From: Euryarchaeota archaeon UBA58 | GTDB lineage: Archaea > Thermoplasmatota > Poseidoniia > Poseidoniales > Thalassarchaeaceae | Reading direction: 5' to 3' | Length of the DNA stretch: 57,764 nucleotides | Assembly: GCA_002498525.1 (NCBI GenBank) | Contig: DAHR01000010.1 | Span: 25,216 to 82,979, forward strand | Shown here: positions 16,027 to 25,440 of the stretch, piece by piece | How the letters are laid out: each line of letters starts with the position of its first letter | Position numbering within the stretch: position 1 is the first letter of the stretch | Position numbers and translations under genes: made by a program | The notes under the pieces: model-generated | The model's input: the letters and a program-made list of their open reading frames with translations, nothing else | What the model was told of the DNA's origin: nothing | Database searches by the model: none

Positions 16027-18474
16027 ATGTCGATGCTGCTGACAAAAAGGCTGGCTCGGAGTCTCTGGCGTTCCAAACTACGACTCTTCACAGTCATCCT
16101 GTTGATCATGATGGGCGTCACCGCAGGAATATCATTCGGTGGTTATGCACACAATGTCGAAAATCTCTACGATGTCATTTACGCCGACGATGATGAAGGC
16201 GTGAACCTGCCCGATGCTTGGATAATCCTGCCATCGGGAACTTGGTCAGCCGCCGAGGCCGACGGCCTCTGTGATGCGATTAGTGATGGCTGGAGCGAGG
16301 CTGGCTCTGGTCTCGACGTATGTGAGCCGAGATTGGTGCTTGACGGAGTGATGTTCCATGTGGATGTCGAGGGTGAGGAGGCAATGATCTCCTCGGTCTG
16401 GCACGGCACCGATGAAGGCTTGACAGACAAGGTCTGGATTCCTGATCACGAGTGTTGTGGTGGCCGAATCGCTGGTGCCGAGAATGAGATCGTCATCGAC
16501 AGGCACGTCGCAAAGCACCTCGAGATAGAGATTGGTGAGAGCGTCGAGATCGGATCGGGACACGGCCGCCTCGTCTTCGAGGTGGTTGGAATCGGATTCC
16601 ACTCGAACCATCTCTGGTTTAGCCCTGATGGTTCGATCTTCCCTCCTAAGGAGGGTACTTTCGCGACTGGCTATCTATCGGCCGCTGGTCTTGAGAGACT
16701 TGCTGCTCTTGACGAGGGAGCTGCGAATTACATCCTCATCGACGTGCAGGATACCCCAGCTTTCGATCTGCCCGACACCGATGAGGATGAAGGTCAGTAT
16801 GAGATGACTCCGATCCTCGAATACCTCAGTGGAACGATGGTCGATAATGGCGCAGAATCTGCCGCGGTACGTGATCGAGGAGGGATGCCCTCGATCGAAC
16901 TACTTCGTGCGGATCTGAACGGCGCCAAGAAATCCATCCTGCCGATGACCATCATGTTGACGCTCGTCGCAGGCATAACCATCGCCCTCAGCCTGCACCG
17001 TCTGATATCGAGTCAAGCCCGTGAGATCGCCATTCTGCGAACTCTGGGAATTCCGAGTTCTTCGATTCTCATCGGTTACATCATCGCACCTTTGGTAATC
17101 GGTGCAATCGGCGTTCTGCTCGGCTTGTTCTTCGCCTTCCTCTGGGGGGTGCGAGGAATGCTCGATGTCTATGAGAATATCATCCAGATTCCGATACTCA
17201 CCGAGCAGGTTCCGCCGGAACTCGTTCTCGAGATTTCATTGTTGACCATGCTCGTGGTGTTCATCGCTGGGATTCAGCCAGCTTGGAAAGCGTCACGCCT
17301 GCAACCTCTCGAGGTTCTGGGAGGCGAGCATCAGATTCGTCTCGGCTCTCGTTGGATGCAACGCTTGACTGCAAGGCTTCCAGCGACGATCGGCCTGATC
17401 ATCCGCTCGAGTCTGCGCAAACCGGTCAGGCTCGGTGTGACCTTTTTCGCCGTCGGCCTTTCGATGCTTATCTTCGGCTCTGTGATCATGATGAACGCCT
17501 CGATGGCCGAGACGATGATCGGCGGTCTGGACACGACCCAACAGTGGGATGTCACCGCCTATACGATGCCCGGTGGTGAGGCTGAAATCGTTGAATGGGC
17601 TGAAGCCAACGGTGCAGGTCATGAATTACTCATCGAATTCCCCGGTGGTTATCCAGACGACTCGAAGGTCTATGTCGCACTCGGCTTGGACACTTTGACG
17701 CAAACTGATTCTGAAGCGATGAGATTGGTCAATCTGCTCGAGGGCCGATTGCCGAGTCAGGGCGAGGCGAATCCTGAGGTTCTCATCGACGAGGGAATGG
17801 CTTCGATTCTGGGTTGGGAAGTCGGTGATTCTCAAATCCTCAAATTCGGTTCAGAGGAAGTTGAAGTGGAAGTTGTTGGCATCTCCCGTGAATTGATGCG
17901 AACCATCACCTTCCATCGAGCGGACCTCGCGCCGATTCTCGGAATCGAGGCGACCGGTGTCTATCTGAGCGTTGCAGATGGCACTGATATCAGCGGACTG
18001 GGCGACATTTCTCTGACAGTCGTGGTCAAGGACGACGTCGTCGAGGGCTTCACTGACCTGATGAACAAACAGAGTCAGATGCTCGATCTGTTCATCTTCA
18101 TCGGCATCGGCATCGCCGCTGCAGTTCTACTGAACACTCTGCTGATGAACCTCGCCGAGCGCGATTCGGATCTCGCTACCCTTCGAGTGCTCGGCGCATC
18201 GCGTCGCCGCCTCGGTCTGATGCTGCTCGGCGAGCACATCGCAATCGGCTTGGTCGGTGGAATCTTGGGCGCCATAATGGCGATTTACGGCGCCGTCGCC
18301 TTCGCCAAAGCCTTCTCTCAATGGGCATTCTACTTCGTCATCGAAGTCGACCCTTACGTCGCCTCCGGACTGGTCGCTGTAGTGGTGGCGATTTCCATAG
18401 CCATCACACCCATCGGTATCTGGCGAATACACAGAATGGATCTGGTAGACATGGCCAAGGGATTCTCGAGTTGA
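16027..18474 (+). CDS. MacB/FtsX-family ABC transporter permease
   Basis: 815 residues from the ATG at 16027. A longer in-frame start at 15973 would overlap the ATPase gene by 44 bases and is not needed. Organisation is that of a duplicated MacB/FtsX protein: a membrane segment at about 15-35, a large outer domain, three segments at about 300-420 (including the SQAREIAILRTLGIPSSSIL coupling region), then a second segment near 455 (LGVTFFAVGLSMLIFGSVIM). A second outer domain and three final segments follow, with the matching ERDSDLATLRVLGASRRRL. It probably moves lipoproteins or peptides or performs mechanotransmission; the substrate is unknown. The neighbouring lipoprotein genes make a lipoprotein link tempting but unproven. 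Confidence 0.9.
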   Translation: MSMLLTKRLARSLWRSKLRLFTVILLIMMGVTAGISFGGYAHNVENLYDVIYADDDEGVNLPDAWIILPSGTWSAAEADGLCDAISDGWSEAGSGLDVCEPRLVLDGVMFHVDVEGEEAMISSVWHGTDEGLTDKVWIPDHECCGGRIAGAENEIVIDRHVAKHLEIEIGESVEIGSGHGRLVFEVVGIGFHSNHLWFSPDGSIFPPKEGTFATGYLSAAGLERLAALDEGAANYILIDVQDTPAFDLPDTDEDEGQYEMTPILEYLSGTMVDNGAESAAVRDRGGMPSIELLRADLNGAKKSILPMTIMLTLVAGITIALSLHRLISSQAREIAILRTLGIPSSSILIGYIIAPLVIGAIGVLLGLFFAFLWGVRGMLDVYENIIQIPILTEQVPPELVLEISLLTMLVVFIAGIQPAWKASRLQPLEVLGGEHQIRLGSRWMQRLTARLPATIGLIIRSSLRKPVRLGVTFFAVGLSMLIFGSVIMMNASMAETMIGGLDTTQQWDVTAYTMPGGEAEIVEWAEANGAGHELLIEFPGGYPDDSKVYVALGLDTLTQTDSEAMRLVNLLEGRLPSQGEANPEVLIDEGMASILGWEVGDSQILKFGSEEVEVEVVGISRELMRTITFHRADLAPILGIEATGVYLSVADGTDISGLGDISLTVVVKDDVVEGFTDLMNKQSQMLDLFIFIGIGIAAAVLLNTLLMNLAERDSDLATLRVLGASRRRLGLMLLGEHIAIGLVGGILGAIMAIYGAVAFAKAFSQWAFYFVIEVDPYVASGLVAVVVAISIAITPIGIWRIHRMDLVDMAKGFSS

Positions 18475-18524
18475 TTCTGCCGGATTGTTGAAGGACGTAC
18501 TGCCTCGGAGAACGAATCGGTCCG

Positions 18525-19304
18525 ATGCGCGTCGTCACTTGGAATCTCAATGGTATTCGAGCGGCGATTCGCAAGGGACTCGACGATTTCATCTCGCGAA
18601 TCGACGCCGACATCTGGCTCCTGCAAGAGGTACGGGCTCTGCCCGAGCAACTCCCTGCTGATTGGTCGCTGCCGGCCGGACACGAAGTCATCTGGCATCC
18701 GGCAGAGCGCAAGGGGTATTCCGGTGTCGCGACTCTGTCGAGGGTGGGTTTGGCCGACGAGGGACGGGGGATCTCGACGAGGCTCGACCCAAGCGATTTG
18801 GAAGGACGCGTTCTGGTGACTCGCTGCGGCCCCCTCCACTGCGTCAACATCTACCTGCCGAACGGAGGTTCAGGTCCTGCTCGTCAAGCGTACAAGGACG
18901 AATGGTTGGAGGACTTGTTGGGATGGGCTCGACGCTTCCTCGAGATGGACGAGCCTGCGATTCTGGTCGGCGATCTGAACATCGCTCATACTGAAGAGGA
19001 CATTTGGAATCCGACCGGAAATCGACACACTTCGGGCTTTCTGGCACATGAACGGGAATGGTTCAGCCGCTTCCTCGAGAGCGGCTGGCACGATTTGCAT
19101 CGGCTCCATTTCGGCTCTCGAAAAGGACCGTATACCTGGTGGTCGAACCGCGGTCAGGCGCGGGCGTTGGATCGCGGCTGGCGAATCGATTATGTGTTGG
19201 CGAACGACGCTGCTCTGGCGGCGTTCGAAGGGGCGGAAGTGCTGCGTGAGGGTGGGCTTGTGATCTCGGACCACGCGCCGTTGATTGTCGATTTCAATCT
19301 CTGA
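18525..19304 (+). CDS. xthA: exodeoxyribonuclease III / AP endonuclease
   Basis: 259 residues, full length for the ExoIII/APE1 family. Motifs are in order: TWNLNGIRAAI, WLLQEVRA with the metal-binding Glu, GYSGVATLSR, the catalytic GDLNIAHTEEDIWNP, GPYTWWSN, WRIDYVLAN and the terminal ISDHAPL with the catalytic His. It cleaves the DNA backbone at abasic sites during base excision repair. It lies between the ABC exporter and the shikimate operon in the same direction, 50 bases after the permease. No membrane segment. Confidence 0.93.
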   Translation: MRVVTWNLNGIRAAIRKGLDDFISRIDADIWLLQEVRALPEQLPADWSLPAGHEVIWHPAERKGYSGVATLSRVGLADEGRGISTRLDPSDLEGRVLVTRCGPLHCVNIYLPNGGSGPARQAYKDEWLEDLLGWARRFLEMDEPAILVGDLNIAHTEEDIWNPTGNRHTSGFLAHEREWFSRFLESGWHDLHRLHFGSRKGPYTWWSNRGQARALDRGWRIDYVLANDAALAAFEGAEVLREGGLVISDHAPLIVDFNL

Positions 19305-19383
19305 GTCGCTCCCATAGGGAGCGAGGTCGATGGTTGGATTAGGCTGCGCCACCTTTCAAGTGCAGAAGCGTCAGCGCTGTTTG

Positions 19384-20178
19384 ATGGCCGAGACACTGTT
19401 CGAGCGCCTCGCGCGGCTCCTGCCAGATGGTCGGGGAGTCTGGATTCCGATGGACCATGGTGTATCGGCATATCCTGAGGCTGGGCTTGAGCGTATGGAC
19501 GAAGTCGTCGATGCCTGCATCGAGGCTGGCGCTGATGCTGTCGTTCTGCAGAAGGGCGCACTGAGTCACCAATTCGAGCGCAGCGGTTGGAATCGCTTCG
19601 TCTGTCACGTCTCGGTATCGACTGTTCACGGTGGCCGTCGGGCCGGCCAGAAAGTGCGCGTCGGCACTGCTGAAGAGTGCTTGTTCCGAGGTGCTTCCGG
19701 CTGTTCTGCTCAAGTGAATATGGGCGATGAGTTCGAGCCGGAGATGATTGCTGAAATGGGCGCATTGACGGGTCAGGCGATTGCGCTCGGTATGCCTGTT
19801 CTGGGCATGGTCTACCCTCGCGGACCTAATCTGGTGATTGCTGAGGATGATTCGACGGGTGGTGTCGCTCACGCTGCACGGCTGGCTTGGGAACTGGGCT
19901 GTGATGTCGTCAAAGTGCCTTGGACGGGAGATTCTGATTCCTTCGCTTCGGTTTGCGCCGCTGTACCGATTCCTGTGTTGATCGCCGGTGGTCCGCGCAA
20001 TGGTACATTCGAGGAGTTGCTTGGCATCGTCGAGGCTGCGATGGCAGCCGGCGCTGCCGGTGTCTGCATGGGTCGACAAGTCTTCGGTGCGGATGATCCG
20101 GCTGCCCATGTTCGGGCGCTCGCAGCGATCGTGCACGGTGGTGGGAGCGCCGTCGAAGCAGCTGCCCTCCTGGAGTGA
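19384..20178 (+). CDS. class I aldolase-like ADH synthase, first step of the archaeal shikimate route
   Basis: 264 residues from the ATG at 19384 (MAETLFERLARLL); 18 upstream codons are not conserved-looking. DeoC/FbaB aldolase family: IPMDHGVSAYP near the start, the Schiff-base Lys in DVVKVPWTGD, and the phosphate-binding end GAAGVCMGRQVFGA. The following genes are 3-dehydroquinate synthase II, shikimate kinase and chorismate synthase. The likely role is therefore 2-amino-3,7-dideoxy-D-threo-hept-6-ulosonate synthase (AroA' of methanogens) rather than glycolytic aldolase. First gene of the operon; the next starts four bases after its stop. Confidence 0.85.
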   Translation: MAETLFERLARLLPDGRGVWIPMDHGVSAYPEAGLERMDEVVDACIEAGADAVVLQKGALSHQFERSGWNRFVCHVSVSTVHGGRRAGQKVRVGTAEECLFRGASGCSAQVNMGDEFEPEMIAEMGALTGQAIALGMPVLGMVYPRGPNLVIAEDDSTGGVAHAARLAWELGCDVVKVPWTGDSDSFASVCAAVPIPVLIAGGPRNGTFEELLGIVEAAMAAGAAGVCMGRQVFGADDPAAHVRALAAIVHGGGSAVEAAALLE

Positions 20179-20182
20179 TTAG

Positions 20183-21121
20183 ATGCAGTTGTGGCTTGAG
20201 GCCGATGCTGGTTCATCCTTCTCTGCGGCTGCGGACCGGGTCTGGGCTGGGTCAGCAGCAGACGTGGCAGTCGTCGAGTTGGATGATGTTCATGGTCAAT
20301 CTGAGGCTCTCTCTCTGGTCGGACTCGTCGATTGGATTCTGGTTCGATGTTCGGATTGGACGATGATTCCGCTCGAGAACATCGTTGCAGCCGCCAATGG
20401 TTCGGGAACACGCATCGCGGCGGCTATCTCTTCTCAGGTTGATTTACGCGGTGCAGCTCATGCTTTGCAACACGGTGTCGATGCCTTGCTTCTGCCTGAA
20501 GATGAGGCACTCTGGGTCGAGGCTTCGTCAATTGCCGGAGAGCGGAAGTCGCCTGATGAAGCGCCTTCGAAGAGCGAGTCTACGTTGCTTTTCGCCCAAA
20601 TCACCTCGATCGAATCCGGCGGTGTCGGTGAGCGAGTCTGTGTCGACTTGATTGAACGTCTGGAGGAGGGAGAAGGAATGCTGATCGGTTCGTCTGCCAA
20701 TGCTCTTGCTCTCATCCACGGTGAAACAATTCCTTCCGAATTCGTGCCCACGCGCCCATTCAGAATCAATGCCGGCGCTGTGCACGCCTACTGCTTGATG
20801 GCAGATGGCTCGACCTGCTACCTCAGCGAATTGGCTGCAGGCGATGAGGTAGCAATTTCCGATGTGGCAGGGTCTCTACGCAGCGCGTCGATAGGCCGCC
20901 TCAAAATTGAGAGGCGGCCATTTCTTCTAATTCGATTCAGCAACAAAGTCAGTGGGTCCGGCCAAGTAATCTTGCAACAGGCGGAGACGGTTCGGCTGGT
21001 CGGCGAAGCGGGTGATGTTTCAGTGACTGAGCTCTCAGTTGGAGAGCAAATCATGATTCGATTCAGTTCTGGAATGCGTCATATCGGTCGCGAACTCGAA
21101 GGGGAGATGAATGAGCGATGA
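20183..21121 (+). CDS. 3-dehydroquinate synthase type II
   Basis: 312 residues. Archaeal AroB'-type enzyme, which makes 3-dehydroquinate by oxidative deamination of the ADH synthase product. Family features seen: WILVRCSDWTMIPLENIVAA, GVDALLLPED, GEGMLIGSSANALALIHGET and FRINAGAVHAYCLM. It overlaps the shikimate kinase start by ATGA. The coding sequence contains a GC-rich hairpin at 20894-20919 (see findings). The N-terminus is slightly diverged from methanogen members. Confidence 0.88.
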   Translation: MQLWLEADAGSSFSAAADRVWAGSAADVAVVELDDVHGQSEALSLVGLVDWILVRCSDWTMIPLENIVAAANGSGTRIAAAISSQVDLRGAAHALQHGVDALLLPEDEALWVEASSIAGERKSPDEAPSKSESTLLFAQITSIESGGVGERVCVDLIERLEEGEGMLIGSSANALALIHGETIPSEFVPTRPFRINAGAVHAYCLMADGSTCYLSELAAGDEVAISDVAGSLRSASIGRLKIERRPFLLIRFSNKVSGSGQVILQQAETVRLVGEAGDVSVTELSVGEQIMIRFSSGMRHIGRELEGEMNER

Positions 21122-21999
21122 GAGTCCTTGGCACCGGTCGAGCAAACGGCGGAATCAGCTTTCTGCACGCGCTTGGATGTGGGAATGGATGCTCAGCTCC
21201 AATAGATCTGCATATGACCGTCTCGTTGATTGATGGGAAGACCGAAAATCTTGATGATAAACACGGAATTCTCGAGGCCAGCCTCGATTGGTGGCGGGCC
21301 AAGGACCTGTCACTACCCGAAGGCGACCTCGGATGGCAGGTCCATTCGGACATTCCATCTGGAATGGGTTTGAAATCGAGTTCGGCCCTCGCAGTCGCTG
21401 CTCTGAATGCTCTGAGTAACGCGACTGACCGTACGCTTACTCACCTCTCAATCGCCCATGCGGTGGTCAACATCCAGACGCAAACGGGGTGTTCACTGAC
21501 AGGAGGACTAGATGATGCCATCACTGCATCTGGGTTAGGTATGCGATTGGTGGACAACAATGATTTGGGATATGCTGCGATGTTGAAAATCTTCAATCCT
21601 CTCGACCTTGAAATCTTCATCGTCTTACGAGGTCGCCGGAAATCGGCGATTGACAAGGCGGCTTTCGAAGCATTACAGCCAAGGTTCGAGGAAGCCTGTC
21701 TGAAATTGTTAGATGGAGATTTATTGGCAGCTTTCACTCAGAACGGAATTGCCGTCGCTCGGTGTTTGTCTGATGATGAAGCGCTTCGTCTCTACTCAGA
21801 TATCGAGTCTGGCTCAACGGATCGAGTCGCGATTACGGGTTCTGGGCCAGCGATAGCCGTTCTTAGCGAGACGAACTCAGCCGCAGCGACGGCTGAGCGC
21901 CTCGATTCATTAGGACTGAATTTTATCCGAACTCGAATGCTTCAGGTGCGTGAGGATGACTTTGTCGTCGACCCTTGGGAGGATGAAGTGTGGGCATGA
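21118..21999 (+). CDS. archaeal shikimate kinase (GHMP family)
   Basis: 293 residues. Phosphorylates shikimate; unrelated to bacterial AroK. The GHMP ATP loop is IPSGMGLKSSSALAVAALNA (about residue 83), preceded by an N-terminal GRANGGISFLHALG; SLTGGLDDAITASG and the C-terminal VAITGSGPAIAVL complete the pattern. Start and stop both overlap the neighbours by ATGA, so the four genes form one tightly coupled operon. Confidence 0.9.
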   Translation: MRVLGTGRANGGISFLHALGCGNGCSAPIDLHMTVSLIDGKTENLDDKHGILEASLDWWRAKDLSLPEGDLGWQVHSDIPSGMGLKSSSALAVAALNALSNATDRTLTHLSIAHAVVNIQTQTGCSLTGGLDDAITASGLGMRLVDNNDLGYAAMLKIFNPLDLEIFIVLRGRRKSAIDKAAFEALQPRFEEACLKLLDGDLLAAFTQNGIAVARCLSDDEALRLYSDIESGSTDRVAITGSGPAIAVLSETNSAAATAERLDSLGLNFIRTRMLQVREDDFVVDPWEDEVWA

Positions 22000-23093
22000 G
22001 TCTTGGTGATGCTGTTCGCGTTACTCTTTTCGGCGAGAGCCATGGACTCTGTGTAGGCGCTCTCGTCGAGGGTATTCCTGCTGGAACTCGGATAGATATC
22101 GACGCACTACAAGCTGATATTGAGCGTCGGCGGCCTGGTCGAAAAGGCTTGAGCGCGCGCGCTGAAAGTGATGAGTGCGAGATTCTCTCCGGTGTTCATG
22201 AGGGCTTGGCGACAGGTTGGCCGATTCTGCTTCTGACTCGAAATTCAGATGTTCGCTCCAGCGATTACTCGTTCCTTCCCGACCATCCTCGACCCGGTCA
22301 TGCGGACCTTCCCGAAATGGTGCGCTCAGGTGGGGCTGCTGATCTGCGCGGTGGCGGCTCTCAATCTGCGAGGTTGACGTATGGGCTGGTCACCGCGGGC
22401 AGCCAGCTTCGTGGCTTGCTAGACGCGGCTGGCTGGAGGGTAGATGCACATCTTCACAGCGTTGGTGAAATCGTTGCCGAGCCACTCTTCGGACTCGACC
22501 GCGATACGACGCTGGCTGAGGGTTCGCTGATGCTCAGACTGAATTGCCGCGATGCTGCGGCTTGTGAGACATTTGCTGCTCTGATAGAGTCGGTCCGGCT
22601 TGACAGGGATTCGATCGGCTCTGCCGTTGAATGTGTGATCGAGGGGCTGCCCATCGGTGTAGGGGAGCCTTGGTTCGACGGGCTTGAACCGGCACTGGCG
22701 CGCGGCATGATGGCGATTCCCGGCGCCCGTGCCGTAGAATTCTTCAGAGGCTTCGAAGCCTCGCGCTCACGCGGCTCGGAACATAATGACGCATGGTTGG
22801 CGGCGGGTGATTCCATTACACTCGAAGGCGCAGAGTCGGGCCGTGCCGACGGTGCCTTGGGTGGGCGCTCGACTGGCGCACCATTGCGCCTCGTGGTCCA
22901 TTTCAAACCGCCGAGCAGCATCGCTAGAGAACAGAACACACTCCACCTGCCCAGCGGTGAGGCTCGGGAGCTCAAGGTCAAAGGAAGGCACGATCCAGTC
23001 GTAGGTCCTAGGGCAGTTCCTGTCGTCGAAGCCGTTGCACGGCTTGTGGTCGCTGATCTCGGGATGATTGGTGGATTCCTCAGTGGCGACTGA
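21996..23093 (+). CDS. aroC: chorismate synthase
   Basis: 365 residues from the ATG at 21996, which forms an ATGA overlap with the shikimate kinase gene; a GTG two codons earlier is the alternative. Hallmarks: TLFGESHG at the N-terminus, RRRPGRKGLSARAESDE, PDHPRPGHADL, GGGSQSARLT, SEHNDAW and the terminal GRHDPVVGPRAVPVVEA. It converts EPSP to chorismate with reduced FMN. EPSP synthase and the two middle enzymes are not in the window. Last gene of the operon, facing a convergent gene 41 bases downstream. Confidence 0.95.
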   Translation: MSLGDAVRVTLFGESHGLCVGALVEGIPAGTRIDIDALQADIERRRPGRKGLSARAESDECEILSGVHEGLATGWPILLLTRNSDVRSSDYSFLPDHPRPGHADLPEMVRSGGAADLRGGGSQSARLTYGLVTAGSQLRGLLDAAGWRVDAHLHSVGEIVAEPLFGLDRDTTLAEGSLMLRLNCRDAAACETFAALIESVRLDRDSIGSAVECVIEGLPIGVGEPWFDGLEPALARGMMAIPGARAVEFFRGFEASRSRGSEHNDAWLAAGDSITLEGAESGRADGALGGRSTGAPLRLVVHFKPPSSIAREQNTLHLPSGEARELKVKGRHDPVVGPRAVPVVEAVARLVVADLGMIGGFLSGD

Positions 23094-23134
23094 GAAACAG
23101 CAAACCCCGAGCAGAGCAATACAAACCCAGATGA

Positions 23135-24070
23135 TCAGTTCTCTCTCTCTTGCATCTGCTGGATTCGCAGAGGCAGATTCACCACGAAGGCTGCTGCGAC
23201 GACAGTGAAGACGAGGGCGGTTCCCAAGGCGACACCATAGACGCTGGTCAACTCGACACTTTCTCGCAGACGGTTCGCGGCCACGTCATCAAAGATACCG
23301 ACAATGGCTGGGATGATCAGATTGATCAGAAGCGTCAGCAAGGCGACCGATCCAGCGACCAACGGAGTGATACCGATCGCCCGGTGATATCGCCGGATGA
23401 TTCTGTTCTCTCCCATCACATAGACTTCCCCGGTACGAATCGATGTATCGAGCATCGAGAAGCGGATGATGCCGCTGGTCAACTCGAAGTACATGACGAG
23501 GAATAGAGCGTAAAGAATCAGAAGGAACTTCTGTGCAATTTCATTTTCAGGCAGCAGATTCAGCCCGAATTCGACCTTGCTTCCTGCGAAGCGCAGTGTG
23601 ATCGCAATCAGCATCACATAGGAAATCAGCAGAGCCCGTTGATCGCGCTGGAAGATTCCATAGATTCCTCCAATAGCACCGATGACGAGTATAGTCAGAT
23701 GTAGAATTCCGCCTAAGATGGGGATGCCGACCAGATTCGCGAGGGAGAACCATGCGGTGCCTGAGACTGGCGTGATGACGAAGGTCAAGAAGGTGAGAAT
23801 GAGCAGGACGCCTGCAGAACCCATCTGCAATGTAGAGACTGTGTTGTTAGCTGGAAGGAACTTCACAGAGGAAACGATGGGTCCACCGAAGAATGATTCG
23901 ATCCAAGAAGGTACATGAATCTCGGGAATGGCGTCTTTTGGGATTTCGGTACTGGATCTAATCCGACCTGCAGCCTTCTTGCGGCTTGGTGGTGATGCGC
24001 GAATCACCTTCCCTTCATAGAGGTGAGCAGTATCGCTGCTTGCATCAGAAGTAATTTCCTCATCAACCAT
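23135..24070 (-). CDS. multi-spanning membrane protein of the DUF58/MoxR cluster
   Basis: 311 residues. A charged cytosolic N-terminus of about 85 residues is followed by about six hydrophobic segments (for example AGVLLILTFLTFVI, LTILVIGAIGGIYGIF, LLILYALFLVMYFEL and the last VYGVALGTALVFTVVAAAFVV). No known motif. It lies 14 bases after the DUF58 gene in the same direction, as the last member of the DUF4350-MoxR-DUF58 gene set. It is inferred to act with them at the membrane. Confidence 0.8.
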   Translation of the reverse strand: MVDEEITSDASSDTAHLYEGKVIRASPPSRKKAAGRIRSSTEIPKDAIPEIHVPSWIESFFGGPIVSSVKFLPANNTVSTLQMGSAGVLLILTFLTFVITPVSGTAWFSLANLVGIPILGGILHLTILVIGAIGGIYGIFQRDQRALLISYVMLIAITLRFAGSKVEFGLNLLPENEIAQKFLLILYALFLVMYFELTSGIIRFSMLDTSIRTGEVYVMGENRIIRRYHRAIGITPLVAGSVALLTLLINLIIPAIVGIFDDVAANRLRESVELTSVYGVALGTALVFTVVAAAFVVNLPLRIQQMQEREN

Positions 24071-24084
24071 GAATCACACCTTCC

Positions 24085-25401
24085 TCAGAATCCTCTCGCT
24101 CCAGCCAATGCGGTCGAGAGCATCATTTCGGGCTCCCAATCCATCACATTAGCGCCCAATCCTCTCAATTCGCTGATCAGTATGTCGCGTTCGGTCTTCA
24201 ACACCTCGTATCCCGTGCGATCGAGTCGCCGAGCGTCGAATTCGAACTCGAGGCTGCTCGGTGAGAGGATGGTCACATCGAAGTTACGGGCTCTCAAATC
24301 TCTTATTGCATCGATGATTGTGGGGTCATCCTCGAGTGGACTCATGATGATGATTGGACTGCCTCTGTTGATGTGAGGAAGAATCCTGTTCGTCACCACC
24401 TTCAGCGGAGTGTTTCCTTTCGCCATGGCGCCAGCGAGTTTAGTCAGAAGCACGTAGAGTTGCTTCTTACCCGTGTCCCGGTCGACTGAGACTATCTCGT
24501 CGCCATAGGTCACCAAGCCGACTGAATCACGTCGAGCGAGGAAGAACTGGGCCAGACTCGCAGCGGCTCTGGTGCTGTAAACCAGAGAATTGCGGCTGAC
24601 TGGGCCAGTCTCACTGACCGAGCGGCTATCGATGATCAAGATGATGTCACTGACGGCATCCCTCTCGAATTCGTTGACCATCATCTTACCCGAACGCGCA
24701 TAAGCATTCCAGTTCATCTTCCTCATTGCGTCGCCGGGGACGTACTCTCGGAGATTATAGAAATTCGAGCCTTCACCGGGATTGCGGATGTTGACAGCCC
24801 CGGTGAAGATCTTCGGAACGCGGCTCTTGATGAGTGCGTCCTTGATGTCCTCCATCTTCGGGAAAACGAGGAAGTCATCGTAAAGATGGATCTCGCGTTC
24901 GTTGTGGAACAAGCCAAATGGATCCTGCATTCTGATACAAACCGGTCCAATCGTGTAGAAGCCACGCAAGGGGGCTTCGATGGTGTATGCGATTTCAGTT
25001 TCTTTGCGACCACCGAGTTCCATCAGGACGTAATTCGCCCCTTTCTTGATGCGCATGACCTCGGGGACACGGTCTCTTACCTCCAGAACCTTGGAGAGAG
25101 TTGAACGGTTCTGAATTCTGAGTACCACATCGACTTCGCCGTCCTCAAAGACTCTCGCAGACGAGAGTTTTCGCAACGCGGCGATGGATTGCAATTGGAT
25201 TCCGGCATTGGCGTCGGCATCGTCGAGCCTGCGGCCAGAGGATGCGACATCAGCATGAGTCATTCGGAATGCTGCGTAGGTCAAGAAGGACAGCAGGACC
25301 ACGGCAACCGTGACCAACTGCTGGTTTCGAAGCACCAAGCCGAGCAGGTAGAGCGCTATCGCCAGAGCGGCGAACATCGCGGACTTCCTGCTCCATGCCA
25401 T
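24085..25401 (-). CDS. DUF58 domain membrane protein
   Basis: 438 residues. Two N-terminal membrane segments (ALAIALYLLGLVL and LVTVAVVLLSFLTYAAF), a beta-rich region around residues 70-170, then the DUF58 core GEGSNFYNLREYVPGDAMRKMNWNAYA (broken here: GEGSNFYNLREYV then PGDAMRKMNWNAYARS). This core leads into a von Willebrand A-like domain with DIILIIDSR. DUF58 proteins are nearly always encoded beside MoxR ATPases, as here, and are thought to work with them in assembly or maturation of envelope or enzyme complexes. The target in this organism is unknown. Confidence 0.9.
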   Translation of the reverse strand: MAWSRKSAMFAALAIALYLLGLVLRNQQLVTVAVVLLSFLTYAAFRMTHADVASSGRRLDDADANAGIQLQSIAALRKLSSARVFEDGEVDVVLRIQNRSTLSKVLEVRDRVPEVMRIKKGANYVLMELGGRKETEIAYTIEAPLRGFYTIGPVCIRMQDPFGLFHNEREIHLYDDFLVFPKMEDIKDALIKSRVPKIFTGAVNIRNPGEGSNFYNLREYVPGDAMRKMNWNAYARSGKMMVNEFERDAVSDIILIIDSRSVSETGPVSRNSLVYSTRAAASLAQFFLARRDSVGLVTYGDEIVSVDRDTGKKQLYVLLTKLAGAMAKGNTPLKVVTNRILPHINRGSPIIIMSPLEDDPTIIDAIRDLRARNFDVTILSPSSLEFEFDARRLDRTGYEVLKTERDILISELRGLGANVMDWEPEMMLSTALAGARGF

Positions 25402-25440
25402 TCCGCCATCAACTCCTTCTGACTCCGGTCAATTACCGCA

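Noticed and set aside
19339..20136. 265-codon minus-strand frame
   Set aside because: Lies wholly opposite the aldolase-like gene, which has clear family motifs.
22454..23119. 221-codon minus-strand frame
   Set aside because: Shadow of chorismate synthase, low-complexity Ser/Pro/Ala composition.
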